64,000 nt of DNA. Origin: an uncultured Eisenbergiella sp. GTDB lineage: Bacteria > Bacillota > Clostridia > Lachnospirales > Lachnospiraceae. Every line of letters starts with the position of its first letter. Position 1 is the first letter of the stretch. A program made the position numbers and the translations under genes. Shown in pieces: positions 25,206-35,494 of the stretch. The notes below the pieces were generated by a model, which did not search any database, had not been told where the DNA came from, and was given only the letters and a program-made list of their open reading frames with translations. The stretch spans positions 40,141-104,140 of the forward strand of contig CANQUI010000002.1 of NCBI GenBank assembly GCA_947626995.1, written 5' to 3'.

Positions 25206-27476
25206 ATGTTTTGCAGTGTATGCGGAAACGAGATGGAGGAAAACGCAAAGTTCTGTTCCAAGTGCGGAACGCCCGTAGAGCCGGCAGAACCGATTAAGGA
25301 AAGCGCGCCCGAAGCGCCCGCAGAGGAAAGCGCGCCCGAAGCGCCTGTAGAGGAAAGCGCGCCCGAGACACCCGCAGAGGAGAGTGTGCCTGAGGCGCCC
25401 GCAGAGGAGAGCGCGCCCGAGGCGCCCGCAGAGGAGAGTGCGCCCGAGGCGCCCGCGGAAGGCGCGTTTGTGTTCTGCCCCCATTGCGGGACAAAAAACA
25501 ACGCCGAAGATCTGTTTTGCGCCAGCTGCGGCGGCAGACTGGACGGCAGCGCAGCCGGGGCTGCGGAGGCAGCTTCGCCCGGCCAAAAAGCCGATGGCCA
25601 AAAAGCCGGTGGCTTTGGGAAGAAAGGGATTTTGATCGGAATTGCCGCCGCCGCTGTGATCCTGATTTTGGCGATTGTGGGGATCACGCTTTTGTCCGGC
25701 AAAAAGGACGGCGTCAACGACTTTTACTATGTGGCGGATAACGAGCTGTATGAAAAGAGCTTTGGCAAAGGCGATCCGAAGATGGTAGACGACGGGATCG
25801 TGGAAAGCGGCGGACCGCTTTTCGCATACTATGATCTGAAGCTTCGGATGAGCGATGACGGGAAATATCTGTTCTATCCCCGCAATTATGATTCCGACAC
25901 GTCCAGTTATGATCTCTATTGCGTCAGGACGGACAAGAAAAACGCGGAAGCGGTAAAGGTCGCCTCCGATATGATGACCGATTACGGGTCGGAATACGCC
26001 CTGCTTCCCGGGAACCGGATCGTGTATCTCAACAACGAGGGATCTTTGTACCTGAGCGATTTTAACGGAGAGAAGGAAAGAATTGCCAAGGACGCAAGAG
26101 AAATGGTGCTGTCCAAAGACGGCAGCCAGGTGGTATGGCTTTCCAACGAAGAAAACCGGATGTATTTCCAGGATCTGAAAAAGAAGGACGCCGAAAAAGA
26201 ACGGCTGGATTCCAACGTGACGTATGTGCAGGCATATTCGGATGATCTTAAAACGATCGTCTATATGAAGGACAACGCGCTGTATGTCATCGAAAATCTG
26301 AAGGATAAGAAAAAGATCTCGGAAGACGTGGAAAACCTGGCCGTTGTGGATATCAATGGAAAATACCGGATCTATTACGTAAAGCAGGACCCGGACGCGC
26401 AGGATATCTATATGTGGGATCTGGTCGAGGACGATCTGGCGGATTCCGACGCGCAGATCACAGAGCCCGATATCGAGGATTACCAGCATACGGAAATGCG
26501 TCAGACTTTCTGGGGAGTCAGCGAATATACGGTGACCGACGACGACGCCTATTATGCGGCGTACGATACGTACAGAGAAAAGCTGCAGCGCGATTATGTC
26601 AGGGATTATTTGAAGGGGGAAAGCCTGGGCGTGTCCGATTATTTTAACCGGGCGAATCTGATGGTCTATGACAGCGAAGCGAATGACAGCCGGATCATTC
26701 TGAAAGATAAGTGGGTGACGGCATCCAATTATTACAATGTGGAAGATTCTCAGGGATTTGTGAGTATCCTGGCCTATCTCAACGAGGAAAACCTTCCCAA
26801 GATCAAGCTGTCCACGGTGCTGGCGGAAGACGAGGACGAGAGCGATATTCTCGAAGACGGGCTGTCGGATTGTATGGTTACCGCGATCCAGTCGGATGAG
26901 ACCATTATCCCGGTGGAATTTGAAGGGGATTTCAACTACGGGGATTGTGAAATCGATTATGAGAAGAAGCTCCTTTATATCCTGCTCTATGAAATGGACG
27001 AAGACGGTATAGTCGAAGACGAAGCGAGTCTTGTTTCGATTCCGTATACCGGAAGCAACGCCGGCAAGGTGGAAGAAAAGGATACGGAGGTGGGAAGACT
27101 CTGCGGTCTGGTGGACGGAAAACTGTATTACTTAAAGGATTGCAACGATTCCATGGAAGGCGACCTCTACTGCGACAACAAACGCATTGATTCCGATGTT
27201 TCCGGCTATGTTTCCGGCGTATCGGGAGAACCGGGAAAGATTCTGTATCGGACGGAGTACGACGATGTGAACTATACGCTGAAGCTGTATGACGGCAAAG
27301 AAAGCAAAAAGATCGGATCGGACGTCTATACGTTTGAAGATTTTTCCAGTAATAAGATCCTGTTTTTGACGGATTACAGCACCTCCCGGTATGAGGGCGA
27401 ACTGAAACTCTACAACGGGAAGGAAGTGCAGCAAATCTCCAGCGACGTCAGCGCGATTCTTCGGATTGACGACTAA
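25206..27476 (+). CDS. Membrane protein with two zinc ribbons and a propeller-like outer domain
   Basis: This 756-residue protein has zinc ribbon 1 (FCSVCGNEMEENAKFCSKCG, residues 2-21), a linker of about six 9-residue EESAPEAPA repeats, zinc ribbon 2 (FCPHCGTKNNAEDLFCASCG, about 96-115) and one membrane span (about 140-165). An outer domain of about 590 residues follows, with repeated strand motifs such as FYYVADNELYEKSF, LFYPRNYDSD and YLNNEGSLYLSDFNGEK that suggest a beta-propeller. Both ribbons would be cytoplasmic. I know of no defined function; a sensor or scaffold is possible. The ribosome site GGGAGGAAAGAAGC precedes the ATG. Confidence 0.82.
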   Translation: MFCSVCGNEMEENAKFCSKCGTPVEPAEPIKESAPEAPAEESAPEAPVEESAPETPAEESVPEAPAEESAPEAPAEESAPEAPAEGAFVFCPHCGTKNNAEDLFCASCGGRLDGSAAGAAEAASPGQKADGQKAGGFGKKGILIGIAAAAVILILAIVGITLLSGKKDGVNDFYYVADNELYEKSFGKGDPKMVDDGIVESGGPLFAYYDLKLRMSDDGKYLFYPRNYDSDTSSYDLYCVRTDKKNAEAVKVASDMMTDYGSEYALLPGNRIVYLNNEGSLYLSDFNGEKERIAKDAREMVLSKDGSQVVWLSNEENRMYFQDLKKKDAEKERLDSNVTYVQAYSDDLKTIVYMKDNALYVIENLKDKKKISEDVENLAVVDINGKYRIYYVKQDPDAQDIYMWDLVEDDLADSDAQITEPDIEDYQHTEMRQTFWGVSEYTVTDDDAYYAAYDTYREKLQRDYVRDYLKGESLGVSDYFNRANLMVYDSEANDSRIILKDKWVTASNYYNVEDSQGFVSILAYLNEENLPKIKLSTVLAEDEDESDILEDGLSDCMVTAIQSDETIIPVEFEGDFNYGDCEIDYEKKLLYILLYEMDEDGIVEDEASLVSIPYTGSNAGKVEEKDTEVGRLCGLVDGKLYYLKDCNDSMEGDLYCDNKRIDSDVSGYVSGVSGEPGKILYRTEYDDVNYTLKLYDGKESKKIGSDVYTFEDFSSNKILFLTDYSTSRYEGELKLYNGKEVQQISSDVSAILRIDD
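25301..25455 (+). repeat. 27-bp in-frame repeats (EESAPEAPA)
   Basis: About six imperfect 27-bp units encode E-S-A-P-E-A-P-A-E between the two zinc ribbons. The unit keeps frame, so copy-number change would only alter linker length. Confidence 0.9.
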
Positions 27477-27508
27477 ACGGAGCCGGATCTGTTTTAAAGG
27501 AGCGAATC

Positions 27509-29233
27509 ATGTTTTGTGCAAAGTGTGGAAATCAATTGCCTGACGGATGCCGTTTCTGCCCCAAGTGCGGAACCCCGGTGGGTAACGGCGCTCCTTCGCC
27601 TGCGGCAAAGCCGCAGGCGGCAGGACCGGCGGGAAACAAACCGCAGAAAAATAAAAAGAGCGGCGCAAAGAAGGGATGGATTGCAGTCCTGGTCGTAGCG
27701 CTGTTTCTTTTGATTCTGGCAGCAGCCGTTTTCTTTGGGATTCGTATGCTTCGTGAGCAGAGCGCGCCCAAAGAGACCGGCGAGCAAAGCGAAGAGGAAT
27801 TTTCTCAGGAAGAGAGCGTTTCTGACGGGACCGAATCCGAGGCAGAAGAGACGGAGGAAGCAAAAGAAAAGCAGCCGGCCGAGCTTGCAATCCGCCAGGT
27901 GGATAATATCGGTTTCCCGGAAATCACCTTCTACGCCAGCGTCACCGGATCCGACGGAGAATCGGTGAAGGGGCTGGGAAAGGAGGACTTTACCGTAACG
28001 GAGACCGACGGGCAGGGCAATTCGAAAGAGGCCGAGCTGTTGGACGTCTATCAGGTCGTTTCGGCGGATCGGATTAAAATGAATCTGGTTTTGGATACCA
28101 GCGACAGCATGGAGGAGGACGGAAAGCTTTCCGGCGCGAAAAACGCGGCGATCGCTTTTGTAAACGAATTGGATCTGGACGAAGGAGACGAGGTGGAGAT
28201 CATCCAGTTCAACGATTTCGTCTACATGGAAACAGAGTTTTCCGACGACAAGACGCTGCTGACAACCGCCATTAACGGCCTGACTGCGGCCGGAAACGCG
28301 GCGCTTTTGGACGGCATCTATACCGGTCTTTCGCAGACCTATTATGAGAGCGGCGCAAGGTGTGTGGTGGCGTTTACAGGCGGGGAAGAAAACGCCAGCA
28401 GCTATACCTATGAGGACGTGGTAAACACGGCCAAAAGCACCGGTATCCCGGTCTTTATCATCGGGATCGGGGATTCTCCAAACGCCGACAGCCTGAAACA
28501 ACTGGCGCAACAGTGTTCGGGCAAATATTATGCCGCCGGCGAGGAGGATCTGGAGGAGATCCTGGAAGAGATCTCTCTGCAGATCTACCAGGAACAGCAG
28601 GATTACTATGCCTTTCGTTATATCAGCCCCGACGCCGACAACACGGAAGAAGAAAGAAGCATTGTGCTTGCGTCTTCGTCGTCCGCGCCCATCGAGGGCG
28701 AGTGCCGGAAGGAATATTTCCCCACGGCGGACTTGGACAGCGCTTTTTCCGCCTCCTATGTGAACCTGGATTTTATGATCCCGGATTCTTCTCAGCGGGA
28801 GGTAACGATGTCGGATCTGGAAGGCATGAGCCTGGCGCAGCTTCGGATCGCCCGGAACGAAATTTTTGCGCGGCACGGCAGACAGTTTAAGGATGTGATG
28901 TTAAACCAGTGGTTCTACTCCAAGACCTGGTATCTGGAAATTGCAAAAAAGTATTCGCCGCAGGACTTCGACTCGTTATCGCCCAGTCCTTTGTCCGATC
29001 TGGAAAATGAAAACATCACGTTTATCAAGGAGTATGAGGATTTTCTGACGGAGTCCTCCGATATTTTCCCGGACGCGGAGAAAACGCTTCTGAGCGAATA
29101 TGATCTTTGCCTTGGCAGGGATATTTTACAAAAGGCGCTGGATCAGGTGATGAACTACTCCGATACGGACATTCTTGAACAGAATATCCGGCTGATCGAG
29201 GAAGCCATCGACAGAGATGAGGTGGCGTATTGA
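27509..29233 (+). CDS. Zinc-ribbon membrane protein with VWA and YARHG domains
   Basis: This 574-residue protein has a zinc ribbon ([20 protein letters not shown], residues 2-21), one membrane span (about 52-75) and an acidic linker. A von Willebrand A domain with a MIDAS motif follows ([15 protein letters not shown], about residue 193; further [10 protein letters not shown] and FTGGEEN), then a YARHG domain ([19 protein letters not shown], about 440). VWA domains bind metal-dependent protein partners; YARHG domains are found in many surface proteins of Firmicutes. The ribbon would be inside and the VWA outside. Its stop codon overlaps the amidase start (TGATG). A trans-envelope sensor or assembly role is inference. 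Confidence 0.87.
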   Translation: MFCAKCGNQLPDGCRFCPKCGTPVGNGAPSPAAKPQAAGPAGNKPQKNKKSGAKKGWIAVLVVALFLLILAAAVFFGIRMLREQSAPKETGEQSEEEFSQEESVSDGTESEAEETEEAKEKQPAELAIRQVDNIGFPEITFYASVTGSDGESVKGLGKEDFTVTETDGQGNSKEAELLDVYQVVSADRIKMNLVLDTSDSMEEDGKLSGAKNAAIAFVNELDLDEGDEVEIIQFNDFVYMETEFSDDKTLLTTAINGLTAAGNAALLDGIYTGLSQTYYESGARCVVAFTGGEENASSYTYEDVVNTAKSTGIPVFIIGIGDSPNADSLKQLAQQCSGKYYAAGEEDLEEILEEISLQIYQEQQDYYAFRYISPDADNTEEERSIVLASSSSAPIEGECRKEYFPTADLDSAFSASYVNLDFMIPDSSQREVTMSDLEGMSLAQLRIARNEIFARHGRQFKDVMLNQWFYSKTWYLEIAKKYSPQDFDSLSPSPLSDLENENITFIKEYEDFLTESSDIFPDAEKTLLSEYDLCLGRDILQKALDQVMNYSDTDILEQNIRLIEEAIDRDEVAY

Positions 29234-30096
29234 TGAGAAGAAAGATACAACTGGGGATTCTGTGCGCCATGCTGGGTTCGTTCTGTCTGTTTGGCTGCGA
29301 AAAGACGCAGGATGAACCGGCGGAAACGCTGGCCGCGCAGACAGAATCGAAGGAAGACGCACCGGAGAACATAGAACAGATGCGGGAGACGGAAACGGAG
29401 TCCGAAACCGAGACGGAGACGGAAACCGAGACCGAGACCGAGACCGGTCAGAAGTATCTGGTCGTCATTGACGCGGGCCATCAGCAAAAAGGAAATTCCG
29501 AAAAAGAGCCGGTGGGACCGGGCGCGCAGGAGCAGAAAGCGAAGGTATCCTCCGGTACGCAAGGGGTGGCCAGCGGTCTTTGCGAGTATGAACTGACGCT
29601 GCAGGTCTCTCTCAAATTAAAGGAAGAGCTTCTGGCGCGCGGCTATGATGTGATCATGGTGCGGGAGACCAACGAAGTGGATATCAGCAACAGCCAGAGG
29701 GCGCAGGTAGCCAACGAAAATAACGCCGATGTTTTTCTGCGGATTCATGCCAACGGCTCTCAGGACGGAAGCGTCACCGGCGCGATGACGATCTGCCAGA
29801 CGCCGGATAACCCGTATTGCGGCGCGCTCTATGCGCAAAGCAGAAGCCTGGCGCAGAATGTCCTGGATCAAATGACGCAGCTGACCGGGGCGAGAAGCGA
29901 GGGCGTCTGGGAAACCGATACCATGAGCGGGATCAACTGGTGCACCGTTCCGGCCACCATCGTGGAAATGGGATATATGACCAATCAGGAGGAGGATCTG
30001 AAAATGGCCTCCGAAGAATATCAGGAAAAGATTGTGACCGGGATCGCCAACGGCGTGGACGCATACTGTGCACAGTTGGGAAAGGAGCAGGGATAA
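29233..30096 (+). CDS. Lipoprotein N-acetylmuramoyl-L-alanine amidase (Amidase_3)
   Basis: This 287-residue protein carries a lipobox (GSFCLFGC), a Thr-Glu repeat linker and an Amidase_3 domain. The zinc-binding and catalytic motifs are visible: VIDAGHQ (about residue 80), [11 protein letters not shown] (Glu), RIHANGS (His) and [11 protein letters not shown] (catalytic Glu, about 240). It should cleave the bond between MurNAc and L-Ala of peptidoglycan at the outer face of the membrane. The TTG at 29230 in the ORF track is an artefact; the ATG at 29233 overlaps the previous stop. It is the only member of the operon without a zinc ribbon and the only clear enzyme. Confidence 0.93.
   Translation: MRRKIQLGILCAMLGSFCLFGCEKTQDEPAETLAAQTESKEDAPENIEQMRETETESETETETETETETETGQKYLVVIDAGHQQKGNSEKEPVGPGAQEQKAKVSSGTQGVASGLCEYELTLQVSLKLKEELLARGYDVIMVRETNEVDISNSQRAQVANENNADVFLRIHANGSQDGSVTGAMTICQTPDNPYCGALYAQSRSLAQNVLDQMTQLTGARSEGVWETDTMSGINWCTVPATIVEMGYMTNQEEDLKMASEEYQEKIVTGIANGVDAYCAQLGKEQG
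29396..29445 (+). repeat. GARACN microrepeat in the amidase linker
   Basis: About eight 6-bp units (GAGACG/GAAACC/GAGACC) encode alternating Thr-Glu directly before the amidase domain, as in the lipoprotein at 16055. Confidence 0.8.
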
Positions 30097-30099
30097 GTG

Positions 30100-30774
30100 A
30101 TGCATAAGGGAGTTTGGAAAAATATAATCAGAGTCGTCTGCGTGGTGGCGGCGATCCTCTTTTTCTGCCCGCAGTTTTTGATTTCATGCAGCGGAGAAAC
30201 AATGGAACTGAACATGCTGGATGTGACGTGCGGCCTTGAGGCGGAGGGAACGACGATTACGAATCCGCACCTGATTGTGGCGCTGCTGTTGCTGTTCCCC
30301 ATCGGGATTTTCATTGTGACGCTTGTAAACAAAAAGGATAAAATAACCGGCCTGTGCGCAGCCGGGATCGGTTTGATCTGTCTGATCATGCAGTTTATCA
30401 TTAAGGGAGGCGTATCGAACGCCGCGTCTGACTACGTCTGTACTTCGCGGGCGATATGGGGATTTTACCTGTCCGTGTTTTCCGATCTTGTTCTGATGGT
30501 TTCCGGCGCGGGATTGCTCCTGACGGCGGAGGATCTGCCGGCGCTATCTGCTCCAAAGCCGGAGGCTGTCCGGGCAAACCCCGTACCGCAAGAGCCGCTG
30601 CGGACCTGTCCCAAGTGCGGCAATACATGGCGGGGAGAGGCCGCCTTTTGCACCAACTGCGGGGCGCCCTATCAGGAACCGGAGGCAAAACCCGGGATCG
30701 TATGCCCTGTCTGCGGCAAAGAGGCGGCGCCGGACGCCGTGTTCTGCGAAAACTGCGGTCAGAAGCTGCTTTGA
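30100..30774 (+). CDS. Four-span membrane protein with two C-terminal zinc ribbons
   Basis: This 224-residue protein has hydrophobic spans near residues 8-28, 53-72, 80-100 and 115-140. A tail follows with two zinc ribbons (CPKCGNTWRGEAAFCTNCG about 168-186, CPVCGKEAAPDAVFCENCG about 200-218). The small N-terminal outer loop holds two cysteines (LISCSGETMELNMLDVTCG). The start is the ATG at 30100, after a GTG in the track. It ends the zinc-ribbon operon, directly before a terminator. The function is unknown; its ribbons resemble those of the first three genes, which suggests shared binding partners. Confidence 0.82.
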   Translation: MHKGVWKNIIRVVCVVAAILFFCPQFLISCSGETMELNMLDVTCGLEAEGTTITNPHLIVALLLLFPIGIFIVTLVNKKDKITGLCAAGIGLICLIMQFIIKGGVSNAASDYVCTSRAIWGFYLSVFSDLVLMVSGAGLLLTAEDLPALSAPKPEAVRANPVPQEPLRTCPKCGNTWRGEAAFCTNCGAPYQEPEAKPGIVCPVCGKEAAPDAVFCENCGQKLL

Positions 30775-30801
30775 CCGGATAAAAACAGGAAGAAAAAGCG
30801 T

Positions 30802-30839
30802 AAAACGGCATAGCTGTGTCATGCGGCTATGCCGTTTTT
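30802..30839 (+). terminator. Terminator of the zinc-ribbon operon
   Basis: AAAACGGCATAGC pairs with GCTATGCCGTTTT around an 11-nt loop, with T-run. Confidence 0.93.
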
Positions 30840-30881
30840 CCTTGTGTAATACGCGCCATTTTTTCGCCCTCTATCGCAATC

Positions 30882-30910
30882 TTGCATTTTCCGATTGAAT
30901 CTGCTAGAAT
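30882..30910 (+). promoter_or_regulatory. secA promoter
   Basis: TTGCAT (30882-30887) and TAGAAT (30905-30910) are separated by 17 bp, 50 bp upstream of secA. Confidence 0.8.
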
Positions 30911-30959
30911 ATACGTTGGGCTGTAAGGCGTATATGGATTTGATTGGAGAAGAAGATCA

Positions 30960-33530
30960 ATGAGTATTGTTGAAAAAATCTTTGGTACCCACAGTGAAAG
31001 AGAAATCCGGCGGATCGAGCCGCTGATCGACAGGATTGATCAGCTTCGTCCGGCGATGATGGAGCTTGACGACGCAAAGCTGAAGGACAAGACAAAAGAA
31101 TTCAGGAACCGCCTGGCAAACGGAGAGACGTTGGACGATCTGCTGCCGGAGGCATACGCGGTGGTCCGGGAAGCGGCGCGGCGGGTGCTGAATATGGAGC
31201 ATTTCCGCGTACAGCTGATCGGCGGCGTGATCCTGCATCAGGGTCGGATCGCGGAAATGAAGACCGGGGAAGGCAAGACGCTGGTAGCCACCCTTCCGGC
31301 CTATTTAAACGCCCTGGAGGGAAAGGGCGTGCATGTGGTCACGGTCAACGATTATCTGGCCGCCCGCGACGCGCAGTGGATGGGCGCGGTGCACGAATTT
31401 CTGGGACTGAAGGTCGGCGTCATTTTAAACAGCATGAAGCCGGAAGAGCGCAAAGAGGCTTACAACTGCGACATCACCTATGTGACGAACAATGAACTCG
31501 GCTTTGATTATCTGCGGGATAATATGGCCATCTATAAAGAACAGCTGGTGCAGCGCGGGCTGCATTTTGCCATCATCGACGAGGTGGACTCGGTGCTCAT
31601 CGACGAGGCCCGTACGCCGCTGATCATTTCCGGACAGAGTGGAAAGTCCACCAGCCTTTATGAGGCCTGCGATATCCTGGCGCGGCGGTTAAAACGGGGC
31701 AAGGATATGGAGGATCTGTCCAAGATGGACGCCATCATGGGCATCGAGCAGGAGGAGACCGGGGATTTCATTGTCAATGAAAAGGATAAAGTGGTGAACC
31801 TGACCGCCGAGGGAATCGAGAAGGTGGAGCAGTTTTTCCATATCGAAAATCTTGCCGATTCGGAGAATCTGGAAATCCAGAACAACATCATTCTGGCGCT
31901 GCGGGCGCACAATTTGATGCACCGGGACAAGGACTATGTGGTAAAGGACGATCAGGTGCTGATCGTGGATGAGTTTACCGGCCGTATCATGCCCGGCCGC
32001 CGTTATTCCGACGGCCTGCATCAGGCCATCGAAGCCAAGGAGCATGTGAAGGTGAAGCGGGAGAGCAAGACGCTGGCCACCATCACCTTCCAGAACTTCT
32101 TTAACAAGTTTGAAAAAAAGGCCGGCATGACCGGTACCGCGCTGACGGAGGAAAAGGAATTTCGGGATATTTACGGCATGGACGTGGTGGAGATCCCCAC
32201 GAACCGTCCCGTGATCCGCGTCGATTACCATGACGCGGTCTATAAGACCAGAAGGGAAAAGCTGAACGCCATCGTAGAGGCCGTCCGGCAGGCCCATGCC
32301 AAGGGGCAGCCCGTGCTGGTGGGCACCATCACCATCGAAGCCTCCGAAGAGCTTTCCGGTATGCTGCGCAGGGAAGGGATTCCGCATAAGGTGTTAAACG
32401 CCAAGTTTCATGAACTGGAGGCGGAGATCGTAGCGGACGCCGGAATCCACGGCGCGGTGACCATCGCCACCAACATGGCCGGGCGTGGTACGGATATCAA
32501 GCTGGATGAGGAGGCCAAGGCGGCGGGCGGATTGAAGATCATCGGCACGGAGCGCCACGAGTCCCGCCGGATCGATAACCAGCTGCGCGGCCGTTCCGGC
32601 CGTCAGGGGGACCCGGGCGAGTCCAAATTTTATATTTCCCTGGAGGACGATCTGATGCGTCTGTTCGGCTCCGGGAAGATGATTTCCATGTTCAACGCGC
32701 TGGGCATACCGGAGGGACAGGAAATCGAGCACAAGATGCTCACCAAGGCCATCGAGAACGCGCAGAAGAAGATCGAGGGAAATAACTTCGGAATCCGTAA
32801 GAATCTGCTGGAATACGACCAGGTGATGAACGAACAGCGCGAGATCATTTATGCGGAGCGCCGCCGGGTACTGGACGGCGAAAGCATGCGCGACTCCATT
32901 TATAAAATGCTGACGGACATCGTGGACAATACGGTGGACATGGTGATCGGAGAAGACGCCGGGATCGACGACTGGAACTTCAACGAACTCAATTCCCTGC
33001 TGCTGCCCATCATTCCGCTGGAGCCCGTTGTGAAAGAACGGGTGAGCAACCCGAAGCGCAACGGCTTGAAACAGCAGCTAAAGGAGGAAGCCGTCAAGTT
33101 TTACGAGACAAAGGAAGCGGAATTCCCCAATCCGGAGATGATCCGGGAGGCGGAGCGCGTGATCCTTTTAAAGGTCATCGACCGGAAATGGATGACCCAT
33201 ATCGACGATATGGATCAGCTGCGCCAGGGCATCGGCCTGCAGGCATACGGACAGCGGGATCCTCTGGTGGAATATAAGATGAGCGGCTATGAGATGTTCG
33301 ACAATATGACCGAGAGCATCAAGGAGGACACCGTACGGGTGCTTTGCCATATCCGCATCGAGCAGAAGGTGGAGCGGGAGCAGGTAGCCAAGGTGACGGG
33401 GACCAATAAGGACGATTCCGCCCCCAAAAAGCCCGTCAAACGGGAAAAGATGAAGGTATATCCCAACGATCCCTGCCCCTGCGGAAGCGGGAAGAAATAT
33501 AAAAACTGCTGTGGGCGCAACAAGTCATAA
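30960..33530 (+). CDS. secA: Preprotein translocase ATPase SecA
   Basis: This 856-residue protein is a complete SecA, the motor that pushes preproteins through SecYEG. It shows the Walker A motif ([20 protein letters not shown]), the DEAD-like [21 protein letters not shown], the [15 protein letters not shown] and [17 protein letters not shown] helicase segments, and a C-terminal zinc SEC-C motif ([14 protein letters not shown]). The ATG follows TTGGAGAAGAAGATCA. It has its own promoter and is followed 15 nt later by prfB, a common clostridial pairing. Length and domains are normal, so this is the housekeeping SecA. Confidence 0.98.
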   Translation: MSIVEKIFGTHSEREIRRIEPLIDRIDQLRPAMMELDDAKLKDKTKEFRNRLANGETLDDLLPEAYAVVREAARRVLNMEHFRVQLIGGVILHQGRIAEMKTGEGKTLVATLPAYLNALEGKGVHVVTVNDYLAARDAQWMGAVHEFLGLKVGVILNSMKPEERKEAYNCDITYVTNNELGFDYLRDNMAIYKEQLVQRGLHFAIIDEVDSVLIDEARTPLIISGQSGKSTSLYEACDILARRLKRGKDMEDLSKMDAIMGIEQEETGDFIVNEKDKVVNLTAEGIEKVEQFFHIENLADSENLEIQNNIILALRAHNLMHRDKDYVVKDDQVLIVDEFTGRIMPGRRYSDGLHQAIEAKEHVKVKRESKTLATITFQNFFNKFEKKAGMTGTALTEEKEFRDIYGMDVVEIPTNRPVIRVDYHDAVYKTRREKLNAIVEAVRQAHAKGQPVLVGTITIEASEELSGMLRREGIPHKVLNAKFHELEAEIVADAGIHGAVTIATNMAGRGTDIKLDEEAKAAGGLKIIGTERHESRRIDNQLRGRSGRQGDPGESKFYISLEDDLMRLFGSGKMISMFNALGIPEGQEIEHKMLTKAIENAQKKIEGNNFGIRKNLLEYDQVMNEQREIIYAERRRVLDGESMRDSIYKMLTDIVDNTVDMVIGEDAGIDDWNFNELNSLLLPIIPLEPVVKERVSNPKRNGLKQQLKEEAVKFYETKEAEFPNPEMIREAERVILLKVIDRKWMTHIDDMDQLRQGIGLQAYGQRDPLVEYKMSGYEMFDNMTESIKEDTVRVLCHIRIEQKVEREQVAKVTGTNKDDSAPKKPVKREKMKVYPNDPCPCGSGKKYKNCCGRNKS

Positions 33531-33545
33531 AGGAGTTTTGAAAAA

Positions 33546-34664
33546 ATGGCAATGGTAGAACTCGATCAGATGAAGTTCGAGCTGCAAAATTACGAGGATA
33601 CGCTGCGGGAAGTGACGGACTCTCTGGATTTGGACGGAAAGAGTAAGCGGATCGAGGAACTGGAGATGGAAATGGAAGCCCCCGGCTTCTGGGACGATCC
33701 GGAGACTTCCAACCGCAAGATGAAAGAACTGAAAAACTTAAAAGACACCCGGCAGCTTTGCGAGAAGTTAATGACCCAGTATTCGGATATCGAAACGCTG
33801 ATCGAAATGGGATATGAGGAAGAGGATCCCGAGATGGTTTCAGAGATTCGAAACGAGCTGACGGAGTTTTCGGAAGAACTGGAAGAGCTGCGCATCGGCA
33901 CCCTCCTTTCCGGGGAATATGACAAATGCGATGCGATCCTGAAGCTGAACGCGGGAGCCGGAGGCACGGAAAGCTGCGACTGGTGCGGTATGCTGTACCG
34001 CATGTATACCCGCTGGGCGGAAAAGAAAGGATTTTCCGTGGAGGTGCTGGATTATCTGGACGGGGAAGAAGCGGGCATCAAGTCCGTGACCTTTCAGGTG
34101 AACGGAGAAAATGCCTATGGATATCTGAAATCGGAAAAGGGCGTGCATCGTCTGGTGCGCATTTCTCCTTTTAACGCCCAGGGCAAGCGGCAGACCTCTT
34201 TTGTTTCGCTGGATGTCATGCCCGATATTGAAGAGGATCTGGATATCGAGATCAATCCGGAGGATTTGCGGGTGGACACCTATCGAAGCAGCGGCGCGGG
34301 CGGTCAGCATATCAATAAGACGTCTTCCGCGGTGCGCATCACCCATCTTCCCACGGGCGTGGTGGTGCAGTGCCAGAATGAGCGGTCCCAGTTTCAGAAT
34401 AAGGACAAGGCGATGCAGATGTTAAAGGCCAAGCTGTATCTGCTCAAGCAGGAGGCGAACGCCGAGAAGCTTTCCGATATCCGCGGAGAGGTGAAGGATA
34501 TCGCCTGGGGCAATCAGATCCGCTCCTATGTGCTCCAGCCCTATAAGCTGGTCAAGGATCTGCGCACCAATCAGGAGGTGTCCAATGCCGACGGGGTGCT
34601 GGACGGCGGCCTGGACCCGTTCATCAACGCGTATCTGAAATGGAGCAGCGCAAAAAGCGAATAA
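33546..34664 (+). CDS. prfB: Peptide chain release factor 2
   Basis: This 372-residue protein reads UGA and UAA stop codons. The SPF stop-codon recognition tripeptide (RISPFNAQGKRQTSF) and the catalytic GGQ (SGAGGQHINKTSSAVRITH) are both present, with domain 1 helices in front. The usual in-frame CTTTGA autoregulatory frameshift site is absent: the coding sequence runs uninterrupted through the matching region (DSLDLDGKSKR). So regulation by programmed frameshifting appears lost here. The ATG at 33546 has AAAGGAG ten bases upstream; the next ATG (33552) is also possible. A terminator follows. Confidence 0.97.
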   Translation: MAMVELDQMKFELQNYEDTLREVTDSLDLDGKSKRIEELEMEMEAPGFWDDPETSNRKMKELKNLKDTRQLCEKLMTQYSDIETLIEMGYEEEDPEMVSEIRNELTEFSEELEELRIGTLLSGEYDKCDAILKLNAGAGGTESCDWCGMLYRMYTRWAEKKGFSVEVLDYLDGEEAGIKSVTFQVNGENAYGYLKSEKGVHRLVRISPFNAQGKRQTSFVSLDVMPDIEEDLDIEINPEDLRVDTYRSSGAGGQHINKTSSAVRITHLPTGVVVQCQNERSQFQNKDKAMQMLKAKLYLLKQEANAEKLSDIRGEVKDIAWGNQIRSYVLQPYKLVKDLRTNQEVSNADGVLDGGLDPFINAYLKWSSAKSE

Positions 34665-34689
34665 AAAGGAATCCGTGACAAAGAAACGA

Positions 34690-34725
34690 AACGCCTCCCC
34701 GGCCGCAGGCCGGGAAGGCGTTTTT
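34690..34725 (+). terminator. Terminator after prfB
   Basis: AACGCCTCCCCGGCC pairs with GGCCGGGAAGGCGTT (one internal mismatch) and is followed by TTTTT. It lies between convergent genes. Confidence 0.92.
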
Positions 34726-34744
34726 GACGTGAAAAGCAGAAAAA

Positions 34745-35461
34745 TCACGACTGTCGTTTGGAGATCAGATCCAGATAAAAATACGCGCAGGTCTGTTCCT
34801 GATAGGGCCTGACGTATAACAGGCCGATCCCGCAGGAAAAAAGGCCCAGCAAAAGCAGCGGCAAAAAGCTTAAGTCAAGCCACAGATAACGGAGCATGTT
34901 CCCTTTCATCAGCCTGCGGGAACGGCGGAGACATTCTCTGGCCCCAAGCTCCGGAAAATCCAGCATGACGTAGTAGGTCTGAGAGTACAGGATCCTGATA
35001 AACCAGGAAACCGGCAGAAAAACGAGGAAGAAAAAGATCGCGTACATAAGCCATTTTTCTTCCCGGACGGCAAGATACTGCCTGAGAAGAACCGTAGGAA
35101 TCAGATTCAAAAGCAGCAAAAGCAGCGTGGGGAAGAACCGGACGGCGATCGTCCGTCCCGGGCGGTTCCAGAATCCCGTAAAAAGGAAACCGGCTCCAAT
35201 GGGACGCTGACAGGCGTTGCACAAAAACAGGCAGGCAAAGCCCATCTGGAAGACGCAGAAAAAAAGCTCCAAAAAAAGGCACGACGCATAATAAAATACG
35301 ATGCCGAAGGGAGGCGTAATATCCAGAAATGTGGAGGGAACCGTGATAAAATACTGCAGGAACGAAAAGGCGAGAAACGCGCCTATGACGGGCAGATAAT
35401 GCCCGATCAGCGATGCGCGCGCCTTTGCTTTCAGTTCCGCTCTCGTCGCATACTTGTTCAT
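34745..35461 (-). CDS. DUF975 family membrane protein
   Basis: This 238-residue protein opens MNKYATRAELKAKARASLIGHYLPVIG, the DUF975 N-terminus. It has about six hydrophobic spans and the conserved ECLRRSRRLMKGNMLRYLWLDLSFLP segment near residue 185. DUF975 proteins are widespread integral membrane proteins of Firmicutes with no established function. The gene follows the DUF4190-like gene in the same direction with a 33-nt gap, so the two probably share a promoter. It converges on prfB. Confidence 0.9.
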   Translation of the reverse strand: MNKYATRAELKAKARASLIGHYLPVIGAFLAFSFLQYFITVPSTFLDITPPFGIVFYYASCLFLELFFCVFQMGFACLFLCNACQRPIGAGFLFTGFWNRPGRTIAVRFFPTLLLLLLNLIPTVLLRQYLAVREEKWLMYAIFFFLVFLPVSWFIRILYSQTYYVMLDFPELGARECLRRSRRLMKGNMLRYLWLDLSFLPLLLLGLFSCGIGLLYVRPYQEQTCAYFYLDLISKRQS

Positions 35462-35494
35462 AAGATTTTACCTCTTTTTGATCGTATTTTACAC

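Noticed and set aside
24801-26489. A 562-codon minus-strand ORF with repeats
   Set aside because: It is a shadow of two zinc-ribbon genes; the repeats mirror the EESAPEAPA coding repeat.
30846-30860. A fourth AATACGC element near secA
   Set aside because: Only AATACGCG matches and the rest of the element diverges; it lies well upstream of the secA promoter.
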